DNA of 47,436 bases from Sva-07 sp031430875 (GTDB lineage: Bacteria; Actinomycetota; Acidimicrobiia; Acidimicrobiales; Ilumatobacteraceae): contig JANPCI010000489.1 of NCBI GenBank assembly GCA_031430875.1, positions 1 to 47,436 on the forward strand, given 5' to 3'. Position 1 is the first letter of the stretch. Each line of letters begins with the position of its first letter. The notes below the pieces were generated by a model. That model did no database searches, was not told the origin of the DNA, and worked only from the letters and a program-made list of their open reading frames with translations. The translations under genes were made by a program, and so were the position numbers. This document shows positions 15,459 to 22,694 of the stretch, in pieces.

Positions 15459-16465
15459 GCCGCCACCAGGACTGAGCGGAACTCGTCGGCGAGCAGCGCC
15501 GCCGCCCGGTTCGAGAACGTCATCTCGTCGGACAGGAACTTCTCGGTGACCGACTCGGCCCGGGCCACACCGGACTCGTCGCCCCGGATGTGCTGTTCCC
15601 ACGTCGAGACTGCCTGGAATGCGCCCCACGCCGTGCCACGGGCCGACTCGATCCGCTTGTCATACGCCCACACGGAGCCGACCTCGGACTGGCGCCGCAC
15701 GTTCGGCGACACCTTCTTCGCGTCGTCCTTCGACTCGACCGGGAACACCTTGCCCATGAGGCGGACGAAGCGGTCGTTCGTGTACTCCTCGTCGAGCAGG
15801 ACGGCGACCTCACGCTCGAACGCCGCGACGCCCTTCGGAATGATCTTCAACGCCTCACGAATCTCCTGGACGCGTCCGGCCGATCCCGACGTGTGCTTGA
15901 TCTTGAACTTCGGCGTCGCCATCGCCAACGCCATGCGGGTCATGTTCTGGCATTCCGGCCGGAAGTTGAGAAGCTGGAACACGGTCGACCACGACTCGTC
16001 GTGACTGGTCGTCGCCATCATGTAGGGCATGAACGATTCCGGGCCGACGTCGATCGAACGGTTCAGCTTGAGCACGTAGACGACGCGCTTGCCACCGGCG
16101 AGCGAGAATCCGGCCTCCCATGCGAAGTCCATCCCGTACTCGCCGGCGATCTCGAGCACCGCCTGCGCCTGCTCGGCGACCTCGGTGTGCTGGTGGATCG
16201 CATACGTCGGCGACGCCACGTGCAACACCTTGCCGTTGTCCGAGCGATACAGCGCCCGCTGATCGAGCACGGTGACACCGAACTCCGTGAGAATCGTCGG
16301 GTTCTGTTCGAGCACCCGCCAATTCGTGCCCGACAACTCCAGCAATTCTTGGAGCGTGACGACCGTTCCCTCCGGAAGAACGGTGCCGAGCTTGTGCCAC
16401 GCCGGTTTGCCGACGTAAACCGCCTTCGCCTGGCCGTTCTCGTCGATCTCGATTGCATGTGCCAT
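15455..16465 (-). CDS. DUF932 phage/plasmid-like protein
   Basis: 336 residues. Matches the DUF932 (TIGR03299-type) layout: AKAVYVGKPAWHKLGTVL near the N-terminus, NPTILTEFG, a helix-rich middle, and a C-terminal segment (GTAWGAFQAVSTWEQH) typical of the family. Function is not established; members occur on phages and plasmids. A strong AGGAGG lies upstream of ATG 16465, and one copy of the 35-bp repeat lies 66 bp upstream, so a promoter here is likely. Confidence 0.85.
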   Translation of the reverse strand: MAHAIEIDENGQAKAVYVGKPAWHKLGTVLPEGTVVTLQELLELSGTNWRVLEQNPTILTEFGVTVLDQRALYRSDNGKVLHVASPTYAIHQHTEVAEQAQAVLEIAGEYGMDFAWEAGFSLAGGKRVVYVLKLNRSIDVGPESFMPYMMATTSHDESWSTVFQLLNFRPECQNMTRMALAMATPKFKIKHTSGSAGRVQEIREALKIIPKGVAAFEREVAVLLDEEYTNDRFVRLMGKVFPVESKDDAKKVSPNVRRQSEVGSVWAYDKRIESARGTAWGAFQAVSTWEQHIRGDESGVARAESVTEKFLSDEMTFSNRAAALLADEFRSVLVAA

Positions 16466-16565
16466 GTGAAACCTCCTCAGGTTTGTGCTCCGGCGACCAT
16501 CGCCGAACCGGTGTGACAAGGTGTTGCGACTAGGTGTGTGGCAATCGCTGCGGGTAACGCAATGG
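16466..16565 (-). promoter_or_regulatory. leader of DUF932 gene with 35-bp repeat copy A
   Basis: Non-coding gap of 100 bp. It holds repeat copy A (16531-16565) directly after the stop of the upstream gene, and an AGGAGG ribosome site at about 16472-16477 on the minus strand. No convincing -35/-10 pair was found; the repeat is the best candidate control site. Confidence 0.5.
16531..16565. repeat. 35-bp intergenic repeat, copy A
   Basis: Begins TAGGTGT and ends GCGGGTAACGCAATGG. Identical to copies B and C at 26 of 35 positions; the strongest core is GCGGGTAACGC. Confidence 0.75.
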
Positions 16566-16853
16566 TCACGGCGTTTCGGTCGAATCGGAATAGAGCCGAT
16601 TGAACAGAGCGCATCGGCCCGTCGACCAGACGATCGAATCTTCCAAAACCGACGCGCCGATGAACCCGTCGGCGTCGGACCAGACGCCGAATTCGCGGCC
16701 CGGCGTGAAGTTTGAGCCGTCCGTCCACGATTCGTCCGTCCAGCCGACTTCGGGATGAACCATCACGCACGGAGCCGCCGTGCGTCCATCGTGATTCCAC
16801 GCAGCGGCGACGATCACGCAGCCAGCCAGCCGGCGAGCCGCCCGGCTCTTCAT
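16566..16853 (-). CDS. hypothetical protein
   Basis: 95 residues. A basic N-terminus followed by a short hydrophobic segment (LAGCVIVAAAW), then an aspartate-rich beta segment (WSDADGFIGASVLEDSIVW). Might have one membrane-associated stretch. Unrecognised. Confidence 0.55.
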   Translation of the reverse strand: MKSRAARRLAGCVIVAAAWNHDGRTAAPCVMVHPEVGWTDESWTDGSNFTPGREFGVWSDADGFIGASVLEDSIVWSTGRCALFNRLYSDSTETP

Positions 16854-17017
16854 CGCTCAAACCCATCGAGCCGCCGCCGCCGAGCCGCCGCCAACAACAT
16901 CCGCAATTCCGTGCGATTCTGCGCCGCGTACTTCACGCCGAAGTAGTACGTCATCACCCACGCACCGTTCGGCGTCTTCCACGCATAGAACATCGCATCG
17001 ACGATCGAGTAGTTCAC
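16850..17017 (-). CDS. small hypothetical protein
   Basis: 55 residues from GTG 17017, chosen because it gives a GTGA overlap with the upstream stop and because an upstream ATG at 17137 would overlap that gene by 124 bp. Sequence YSIVDAMFYAWKTPNGAWVM is aromatic and beta-like, then a very basic tail (ARRRRLDGFER). Confidence 0.55.
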   Translation of the reverse strand: MNYSIVDAMFYAWKTPNGAWVMTYYFGVKYAAQNRTELRMLLAAARRRRLDGFER

Positions 17018-17352
17018 GAACAGCAACCGCAACAGGGCGCGTCTTCGCAACGGCCGTAGGTTTGCTTCCACGTGCGATGCGTCCCCGTGGACTGGTACGT
17101 CCGGCGTGCACGATCGACCGGATGCGCATTGCGCCATCTCACACCGAGCGCATAGAACGCCGGACCCAACCGGTCGACGATCACGTCCGACGTTTCGCCG
17201 GACGCCTTCACGACCGTGAGCGTGTCACCCGGGCGGACGTTCGCCTCATCGGGCACCCGAACCACCCAACTACCCGCGACCTTCGTCCAGCGGAGCTTCA
17301 CGTCGTGCACGGTCTCCACACCGGACCAGTCGTTGACTGTCGTCACGTTCAC
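17014..17352 (-). CDS. hypothetical protein
   Basis: 112 residues from GTG 17352 (GTGA overlap). Beta-rich start (DVKLRWTKVAGSWVVRVPDEANVRPGDTL), reminiscent of a small barrel such as an AbrB-like or SH3-like fold. The Cys-rich end (CEDAPCCGCCS) is unusual. Function unknown. Confidence 0.6.
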   Translation of the reverse strand: MNVTTVNDWSGVETVHDVKLRWTKVAGSWVVRVPDEANVRPGDTLTVVKASGETSDVIVDRLGPAFYALGVRWRNAHPVDRARRTYQSTGTHRTWKQTYGRCEDAPCCGCCS

Positions 17353-17492
17353 GACCAGTCCACCCGGGTCCGTGCGGCCGCAATCACTGCGCATTCACGC
17401 CGTGCCGTTCGGCCATGCCGTGCGATCCGGGTCTTACGCTCGTCCGAGCGTACAAACCGGTCTGCGAAGTCTTCCGCGTCGATGGGCAGCAT
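17349..17492 (-). CDS. small basic hypothetical protein
   Basis: 47 residues from ATG 17492, with AAAGGA about 9 bases upstream and a 4-bp overlap into the next gene. Acidic start (LPIDAEDFADRF), then a basic region (RKTRIARHGRTARREC). It sits 49 bp downstream of repeat copy B, so it is probably the first gene of a transcription unit. Confidence 0.6.
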   Translation of the reverse strand: MLPIDAEDFADRFVRSDERKTRIARHGRTARRECAVIAAARTRVDWS

Positions 17493-17541
17493 CGGGTCCG
17501 TCCTTTCGTTCGTGGTGCGGAATTGCACCGTGTGGCGTACA

Positions 17542-17576
17542 TAGGTGTTCGCCGATCACCGCGGGTAACGCAATGG
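17542..17576. repeat. 35-bp intergenic repeat, copy B
   Basis: Same TAGGTGT start and GCGGGTAACGCAATGG end as copy A; 49 bp upstream of the small gene at 17492. Confidence 0.75.
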
Positions 17577-17596
17577 ATCGGTGAGAGCGACACGCG

Positions 17597-17628
17597 CAAG
17601 TGCCCGCATCGATTGATGCGGGCACTTG
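17597..17628 (+). terminator. perfect 14-bp hairpin, possible terminator
   Basis: CAAGTGCCCGCATC pairs exactly with GATGCGGGCACTTG around a GATT loop. The T-rich tail (TTCGTTCGTTCC) follows on the plus strand, whereas no plus-strand gene lies here; on the minus strand no T-run follows. It could be a terminator against antisense readthrough or a structured mRNA element. Confidence 0.5.
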
Positions 17629-17644
17629 TTCGTTCGTTCCTATG

Positions 17645-17679
17645 TAGGTGTGCGCCAAACGGCGCGGGTAACGCTATGG
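17645..17679. repeat. 35-bp intergenic repeat, copy C
   Basis: Begins TAGGTGT, ends GCGGGTAACGCTATGG (one change in the last part). It lies 8 bp past the 3' end of the gene at 17688-18683. Confidence 0.75.
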
Positions 17680-17687
17680 CCGGGCGA

Positions 17688-18683
17688 TCAACCGACCCGC
17701 GCGGCCATACCGGCCACGCTTGCTACTGCCATGGCATCGGCAAGCGACGCGGCCGTCGTGCCAGCCGACAGGACCGCGTGAGCGCGAACGGTATCCCACG
17801 AGCTACCGGCCGGTAGACCGAACGCCGCGCAGACCTCGCCGCGCTCCTCATGGGTGCACGCGTCCCACCGCGCCCTAGCCGCGGACACACCTTTGCCAGA
17901 CTCGGCGAGACGCACCGCGCCGACAGGACGAGTCGTAGCCTTACGTGCCCGATGGGCACGCATCACCGCGGCATTCGCCGGACGCGGTGCACGCTCCCGG
18001 GTCTCCTCGCGGCGTAGAGCCTTCACCCGGGCGATGTAGTCGCGAGCATCGCACCACGCATCGACACTCACACGAGACCACGTGCCCACCGTCGCCCACT
18101 CACCCGCGCTTGCCAGCACGGCGGACACTTCCGCGGTCGCCTTCACCGCGCAGTACCTGCCACCGCGGTCCGTCCACGCATCGGACCCTAGAGCCGCGCC
18201 AGTGCAGTCCAGACCGCGGGACATGACATCGACCATACGTAGGGCACCGCGTGACCGGGGAGAGTCATGCTCGACGATGTCCGCAGTATCGACAGTCACA
18301 AGAGCATCGACCGGGAGCCGGCGGAGCGTGGCAAGACGAACGTACCGGCCATCCGCGCCCCGGGTCGCGCTCACAGACATACCGGTATCGACCCGGGTGA
18401 ACGGTACCCGCCGCGTCAAACGTCCTTCCCCATCGCGGAGTACCTGAACAACGGTAGGTGTGGTCACCACGGTGGCCACTGTCGACAGTTCATCGACCAG
18501 TACCGGCGAGTGAGCAGAGATTGCATCGGCAATGGCAGGCGTGAGCGTACGTGCGTCGAGCATCGGCAAACGGTCGGGCATACCCTCGCTTGCCAGGATG
18601 CCCTCCCAGTAGGCCGGATCGGCATGCTCCCCGTAGTGCTGCGCCTTGCGTGCTGCGCGACGTGCGAGAGTGGAAGTAGTCAT
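17688..18683 (-). CDS. hypothetical protein, first gene of minus-strand arm
   Basis: 331 residues from ATG 18683, with GGAGGG upstream; an upstream in-frame extension into the control region is not needed. N-terminus basic (STLARRAARKAQHYG). The middle looks beta-rich (TVVQVLRDGEGRLTRRVPFTRV), with a helical, basic C-terminal third. No family recognised. Next to the control region, it is probably expressed early and could be regulatory. Confidence 0.7.
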   Translation of the reverse strand: MTTSTLARRAARKAQHYGEHADPAYWEGILASEGMPDRLPMLDARTLTPAIADAISAHSPVLVDELSTVATVVTTPTVVQVLRDGEGRLTRRVPFTRVDTGMSVSATRGADGRYVRLATLRRLPVDALVTVDTADIVEHDSPRSRGALRMVDVMSRGLDCTGAALGSDAWTDRGGRYCAVKATAEVSAVLASAGEWATVGTWSRVSVDAWCDARDYIARVKALRREETRERAPRPANAAVMRAHRARKATTRPVGAVRLAESGKGVSAARARWDACTHEERGEVCAAFGLPAGSSWDTVRAHAVLSAGTTAASLADAMAVASVAGMAARVG

Positions 18684-18845
18684 CGGAACCCTCCTGTGGT
18701 TCTTGGTGGCAAGGGTCCGTCCGTGGTTGCTGCCACTGGCGGACCCGCCCCGCGATATGCGGGCACGTCCATTCTCCCCAATGGGAGCGACGATTACAAG
18801 GCTCAAAGCCATGTATCTGTCCGAACGAGATCGACTCTCACCATT

Positions 18846-18895
18846 GGTACGTACACTTATCGGTGTACATACGATCTATCACACGTGCACATACG
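18846..18895. promoter_or_regulatory. three GTGYACRTAC operator-like sites
   Basis: An inverted copy at 18846-18856 and direct copies at 18863-18873 and 18885-18895. The first two form the dyad GTACAC-6-GTGTAC. The direct copies are 22 bp apart, about two helical turns, as expected for cooperative protein binding. Confidence 0.55.
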
Positions 18896-18910
18896 TTCCG
18901 TCGAACACCC

Positions 18911-18971
18911 GTAGTGTCACTACAGAACAGTTGTAGGGCTCGGTCGAACAGTTGTTCGGCACAATCGAACA
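18911..18971. promoter_or_regulatory. dyads GTAGTG-T-CACTAC and CGAACA-GT-TGTTCG
   Basis: A perfect 13-bp dyad at 18911-18923. A second dyad at 18945-18958 has perfect 6-bp arms. CGAACA occurs again at 18966-18971 and at 18902-18907, and GAACAGTTGT is repeated 23 bp apart. They look like repressor or activator sites. Confidence 0.5.
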
Positions 18972-19209
18972 CCCCCACCCCCCTCAACGCCTACCCTCAG
19001 GGGCCCGGCCTCCCAGACGCTCTGCCCCTCAGACTAGCTGGTGAGGTGACGCCCCCCAGGGACCTGAACCCTCCCCCTTGCCCTTCCGGGCCGGGTGAAG
19101 TGACCCCATCGACCTGCCATTTTCCCGGTCCGCCTCGCGCGAGGGGTCCGCTCGAGCGTTTGGGGCGTCATCGTTTACGCCAGGTGCGGTGACGCCCCGT
19201 GTACGGTAA

Positions 19210-19224
19210 TGAGAATGATTATCG
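19210..19224. promoter_or_regulatory. late dyad element 1 (TGAGAATGATTATCG)
   Basis: Matches 12 of 14 fixed positions of the Fur-family 7-1-7 site TGATAATnATTATCA. TACGGT, a possible -10, starts 13 bp before the ATG inside the element. Lies 18 bp upstream of the first late gene. Confidence 0.6.
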
Positions 19225-19241
19225 GGAACCGTAGGTAGCAC

Positions 19242-19646
19242 GTGGATCTCGTGCGCCTCCGCTGGCCGAGGGGTGTCATTTGCCCTGCGTGTCACGGGGA
19301 TGAGGTATCTGAGCGCGTGCTGCCTGCCCGCAGGTCGGGGCCGAGGGGCGCGCGGTATCCGTGGTCGGGTTGGAGGTGTCGGGTGTGCCTGATCGATTTC
19401 ACGGTGACGTCGGGGACGTGGCTGCATGGTTCGAGGATTCCGCTGGGTGTGTGGATGAACTTTGCTGAGGTGGTGTCGCTTGGCCCGATGGGGTACAAGT
19501 ACCTGGCTGAGACGTTGGGCATCGACAAGAACACGGCTCGCCGGATGATTAGGGTGTTGGCGTCGGCCTCGTCGTTGGAGCCTGGGCTCGTCTCCCCGAT
19601 GGCCGGCGACGCGGCTGACGTGATGAGAAAGCTGTTGGCTTCTTGA
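19242..19646 (+). CDS. IS1595-type transposase DNA-binding domain protein, no DDE domain
   Basis: 134 residues from GTG 19242. Residues 5-50 match the zinc ribbon of IS1595/ISXO2 transposases: RWPRGVICPACHG, then WRCRVCLIDFTVTSGTWLHG. The following helix-turn-helix-like part (RIPLGVWMNFAEVVSLGPMG and LGIDKNTARRMIRVL) is also typical. The catalytic ISXO2 domain is absent, and no terminal repeats are visible. As first gene of the late operon, just before the terminase genes, it is probably a domesticated DNA-binding protein: a late regulator or packaging-site recognition factor. Confidence 0.75.
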   Translation: MDLVRLRWPRGVICPACHGDEVSERVLPARRSGPRGARYPWSGWRCRVCLIDFTVTSGTWLHGSRIPLGVWMNFAEVVSLGPMGYKYLAETLGIDKNTARRMIRVLASASSLEPGLVSPMAGDAADVMRKLLAS

Positions 19647-20452
19647 TGGCTGTGAAGAAGGTAGCTCCGAAGAAGGTGGCTGCGAAACCGGCGGCGAAGG
19701 TTGCGAAGAAGTCGCAGCGCGCTGTGACGCCGACGCCGCCGGGGCGCCGGAATGGTCCCCGGAAGGTGCCGGCGGTGACGGTCGTTGTTCCGCCTGATGT
19801 GAAGGTGCAGACGAAAAGGAGTGTTGCCAAGGCGACGCGTTCGCCGAAGGTGACGGCTGGGGATCCGATGGCGCAGGCGATGGCGGATCCGGTGGTCGGG
19901 CCGATGTTGGAGCGGTCTTCGCAGATGGAGCACTACTGGGGGCGGCGGGCGATGGTGGCGCCGGCCGAGGCGTTGTTGGCTGATGTGCAGCGGACGCACG
20001 CGTTGATCGAGTGGATCGAGGATCGTCTGCGGTTCTTCGGTGGGTTGGACTCGATGTTGGAGCTCCCGCCGATGGACGAGATCGAGTTGCGGGGGGCGAT
20101 CAGGTTGAAGCTGATCACGAGGGAGGACAACGACTACCGGGAGGCGGGCCGCAAGGTTCGTCATCTCAAGCACATGCACGCGTCGGCGTGTGAGCATCTG
20201 TCTCGGGTGGCTCGGGCGGCGGAGGCGTCGAGGTTGGCGGAACGCCAGTTGGTGTTGAACGAGGGCCGGGCGCGGATCATGGGTGCGGTGATCGGCGCGG
20301 TGTTTTCGTCGGAGGAGTTGGGGTTGACGCAGGAGCAGCGGGCGATGCTGCCTGAGTTGTTGCGGGCTGCGGTGCGGGCTCATGCGCCGGCTGCGGTGGC
20401 TTCACCGTTCGGTGAACATCTGATGCCGGCCGGTATCATCGAGGTTCGTTGA
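19646..20452 (+). CDS. putative small terminase subunit with basic tail
   Basis: 268 residues from ATG 19646 (TGATG overlap). Residues 1-60 are Lys/Ala/Pro/Val-rich (KKVAPKKVAAKPAAKVAKK), like histone H1 tails, and should bind DNA without sequence preference. Residues 75-245 are helical with a long central helix. Position directly before the large terminase suggests a small terminase; no typical HTH was recognised, so this rests on synteny. Confidence 0.5.
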   Translation: MAVKKVAPKKVAAKPAAKVAKKSQRAVTPTPPGRRNGPRKVPAVTVVVPPDVKVQTKRSVAKATRSPKVTAGDPMAQAMADPVVGPMLERSSQMEHYWGRRAMVAPAEALLADVQRTHALIEWIEDRLRFFGGLDSMLELPPMDEIELRGAIRLKLITREDNDYREAGRKVRHLKHMHASACEHLSRVARAAEASRLAERQLVLNEGRARIMGAVIGAVFSSEELGLTQEQRAMLPELLRAAVRAHAPAAVASPFGEHLMPAGIIEVR

Positions 20453-21957
20453 TGGCGGAGCTGTCGACTGTTCTCGAACTCGTCGATCTCAAGTCGGAGT
20501 GGGACTACCTGTGTGAGATCGTGGATCCGTCGCCGACGGGTTGGACGCCGGGGTGGGAGCCGCAACCGAAACAGAAGTTGGCGGCGGAGCTCTTCGAGCA
20601 GGCGAAGCTCACGCTGTACGGCGGCGCGGTGGGTGGCGGCAAGTCGGCTCTTCTGTGCCAGGTCGCGGTCCGTGAGATGCGGATGTACCCGAACAACCGG
20701 GGTGTGATTCTGCGCCGGTCGTTCCCGGCGTTGAACCGCACGATCGTCCCGACACTCAAGGAGCTCCTGCTCCCCCACCTGGCGACGTGGCACAAGAAGT
20801 ATTCGCTGTTCGAGTTCCCGAACTCGTCGATCCTGGAGTGCAAGAGCTCCCAGTACCCGGACGACATTCTGGAGTTCCTCGGCGCCGAGCTCGGCTTCGT
20901 CGGGTTTGAGGAGCTCACCGAGTTCGCGAAGTCGCAGTTCGTTTTCATGACGCAGCGGATGCGTTCGAAGGCGCCGGGGATTCGCCCGAAGATGATGTGC
21001 ACCACGAACCCGGTCGGGCCTGGGCGGAAGTGGGTGAAAGAGACGTTCATCCGGCCGGAACCGGAGGACATCGATCCGGAGTCGCCGAATCAGCCGGCGC
21101 CGTACAAGATCTGGTGGCCGAAGCGGAACTATGTGCCGACGCCGGAGGAGATCGCTGCGGACGGTGGGGAGCAGCCGAGACAGGCGCGTGTCTACATTCC
21201 GGCGACGATCCACGACAACCAGATCCTTCTCAAACGTGACCGTGAGTATCTCGGCATCCTCCAGGACATCCAGGATCCCCGGATGCGGAAGTCGATGCTC
21301 GACGGTGACTGGGATGCGCTCGACGAGATCGAAGGCGCCCTGTGGAGTTGGGAGGACATCGATGAGCCGCGGGTGTCGCCGCAGTGGTTCAAGGACAACA
21401 TCACGTCGTGGCAGCGGGTCATCGCGCTCGACCCTTCGCTTGGTACGACGAAAGGTGACTCGTTCGGTGTGGCGATCTGCTCGCGCGGTTCGGACTCTCG
21501 GGGGTACGTCGAGGGGTCACGTGAGCTCAAGGGGCCGCGCCGCAAGATCTTGGAGACTTGCATCGACCTCTATCACGATCACGGGTGCTCGGAGATGGTG
21601 GTCGAGATCAACCACGGTGGCCCGTGGCTTGTCGAGGCGATCTTGGCGATCGACCCGACGATCAACGTCGTGATGGAGCGTGCGGCCGACGGGAAACGCC
21701 CCCGTGCCGAACCGGTCTCGGTTCTGTTCCAGAAGTCACGGTCGAGCGGGCTCCGTCAGGTCGTGATGTGCGGGCTGCACCCGGAGCTCGAGAAGGAGCT
21801 CACCGAGACGACGTTCGAGTTCGGCAAGGGAGAGACGTCGCCGAACCGGTTGGATGCGATGGTGTGGGCGTTGCATCGGCTGATGCTCCCCAAGACCCGC
21901 GAGCTCCGGGATCGCAGCGACGACATCAACGACGGCCGTGACGACGGGAGACGATGA
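20452..21957 (+). CDS. terL: terminase large subunit
   Basis: 501 residues from ATG 20452 (TGATG overlap). ATPase: Walker A GGAVGGGKS near residue 60, Walker B LGFVGFEELTEF near 145, coupling segment CTTNPVGPGRKWV. Nuclease: first Asp in VIALDPSLG near 325, conserved VVEINHGG near 385, and a late Asp in NRLDAMVWAL near 468, giving the RNase H-like metal site. It packages DNA into the prohead, cutting concatemers. Confidence 0.95.
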   Translation: MAELSTVLELVDLKSEWDYLCEIVDPSPTGWTPGWEPQPKQKLAAELFEQAKLTLYGGAVGGGKSALLCQVAVREMRMYPNNRGVILRRSFPALNRTIVPTLKELLLPHLATWHKKYSLFEFPNSSILECKSSQYPDDILEFLGAELGFVGFEELTEFAKSQFVFMTQRMRSKAPGIRPKMMCTTNPVGPGRKWVKETFIRPEPEDIDPESPNQPAPYKIWWPKRNYVPTPEEIAADGGEQPRQARVYIPATIHDNQILLKRDREYLGILQDIQDPRMRKSMLDGDWDALDEIEGALWSWEDIDEPRVSPQWFKDNITSWQRVIALDPSLGTTKGDSFGVAICSRGSDSRGYVEGSRELKGPRRKILETCIDLYHDHGCSEMVVEINHGGPWLVEAILAIDPTINVVMERAADGKRPRAEPVSVLFQKSRSSGLRQVVMCGLHPELEKELTETTFEFGKGETSPNRLDAMVWALHRLMLPKTRELRDRSDDINDGRDDGRR

Positions 21958-22133
21958 TGGCGATGGCTGGCGTGGTCCTTGCCGCAGTCGTTGCCGCAGT
22001 CGTTGCCGCTACTGTGGTCGGCGGGTACGCCCTTCACACCTGGCGGTCGGTTCAGATCCGGCGGTGCGAATGCTCGGAAACGATCGCGCGGATCGAAAAT
22101 CCGGGCGCCGCTGACAAGAAGATCGGGTTCTGA
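21957..22133 (+). CDS. small single-pass membrane protein
   Basis: 58 residues from ATG 21957 (TGATG overlap). Residues 4-25 are hydrophobic, rich in Ala and Val (AGVVLAAVVAAVVAATVVGG), one membrane helix, encoded partly by a direct repeat of GCAGTCGTTGCC. The tail carries CEC and basic residues. Role unknown. Confidence 0.65.
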   Translation: MAMAGVVLAAVVAAVVAATVVGGYALHTWRSVQIRRCECSETIARIENPGAADKKIGF

Positions 22134-22163
22134 CAACGCGTGGTGAATATCACCACGCGTTGT
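22133..22163. terminator. bidirectional terminator hairpin
   Basis: A 13-bp perfect stem (CAACGCGTGGTGA with TCACCACGCGTTG) around an ATA loop, extended by an A-T pair. It starts at the stop of the membrane protein gene and lies 64 bp past the convergent gene, so it can end both transcripts. No long T-run. Confidence 0.7.
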
Positions 22164-22226
22164 TAGGTGGCAACCTACGTTGCACCCCAACCGGAAGATC
22201 CAACGAAACCGTCGAACCCGTTGGAC

Positions 22227-22568
22227 CTACGCGGGTTTGTGGGCTTCGGCCATTGCTCCGCAGGCGGCGCATCGGCCGGCGTTGTAGTGGCCGGCGGGTG
22301 AAGGATCGAAGGCGTGGTCGGCTTCGCTGTCGATCGAAGCCTCGAACGTTATGTCGACCTCGGGGTACATGCCGGGGCGGACGAGCAGCGCTTCGAAGAA
22401 GCCGAATGCGGCGGGGTTGTTGACGTACATCGTGATCGAGCCGGAGGGGGTGGCGGCTGCCCAGTCGGTGTTGCGGGCTCCGCGTGTTGCGGCGCCGAGG
22501 GTGACTTGTCCGCCTTCGGGGGATGACTTCGTCACTGATTGGACGAAGAACTTGGCTTTGACGTTCAT
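22227..22568 (-). CDS. hypothetical protein, reversed in the late region
   Basis: 113 residues. It recalls a family of phage proteins with NVKAKFFVQSVTK, then GGQVTLGAATRG and NTDWAAATPSGSITMYVNNPAA: a beta-rich fold, function unknown. A C-terminal CAACG pair (RCAACGAMAEAHKPA) may bind metal. CAGGAGA precedes the ATG. Single minus-strand gene between terminase and portal, with its own terminator, like a moron. Confidence 0.75.
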   Translation of the reverse strand: MNVKAKFFVQSVTKSSPEGGQVTLGAATRGARNTDWAAATPSGSITMYVNNPAAFGFFEALLVRPGMYPEVDITFEASIDSEADHAFDPSPAGHYNAGRCAACGAMAEAHKPA

Positions 22569-22694
22569 GGTGGTCTCCTGGTTTGGATGTGGCTGGCAGG
22601 AGATGCGATGCGCCTGGGCGAGATCGACTCGTCGCCGAGCGTAGCGGCCCGGTCGGACGTTCTGCTTGGGGCGTCACTGAACCGCCTACGCTCG
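22569..22694. promoter_or_regulatory. divergent spacer upstream of portal
   Basis: 126 bp between the reversed gene and the portal. It must hold the minus-strand promoter of the reversed gene. On the plus strand TACGCT (22687-22692) is a candidate -10 in front of dyad element 2. Confidence 0.4.

Larger units (their letters stand above)
17493..17687 (-). promoter_or_regulatory. non-coding spacer with repeats B and C and a hairpin
   Basis: 195 bp between two minus-strand genes. It holds repeat copy B (17542-17576), a perfect 14-bp hairpin (17597-17628) and copy C (17645-17679). Likely ends the upstream transcript and starts the next one, but the promoter cannot be located. Confidence 0.5.
18684..19241. 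promoter_or_regulatory. divergent control region between minus arm and late genes
   Basis: 558 bp without a convincing gene. The part 18840-18972 is visibly less GC-rich and full of short dyads and direct repeats (listed separately). The rest (18975-19200) is C/G-rich, with a 12-bp palindrome CCTCGCGCGAGG at 19133-19144. Promoters for both arms should lie here, but -35/-10 pairs cannot be fixed by eye. Confidence 0.6.

Noticed and set aside
16850..17137. Longer version (95 residues) of the small gene ending at 16850
   Set aside because: Starting at 17137 would overlap the upstream gene by 124 bp, whereas GTG 17017 gives the GTGA overlap usual in this operon.
17384..17599. 71-residue minus-strand frame
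   Set aside because: It overlaps the better-supported 47-residue gene (ribosome site, 4-bp coupling) and crosses repeat copy B and part of the hairpin.
19030..19120. tRNA-like segment on the minus strand (GGTTCAGGTCC followed by a G-run)
   Set aside because: The T-arm-like piece lacks a matching acceptor stem, D-arm and anticodon arm in a 73-90 nt span.
19242..19646. Complete insertion sequence
   Set aside because: Only the N-terminal transposase domain is present; no DDE domain, inverted ends or target duplication were seen.
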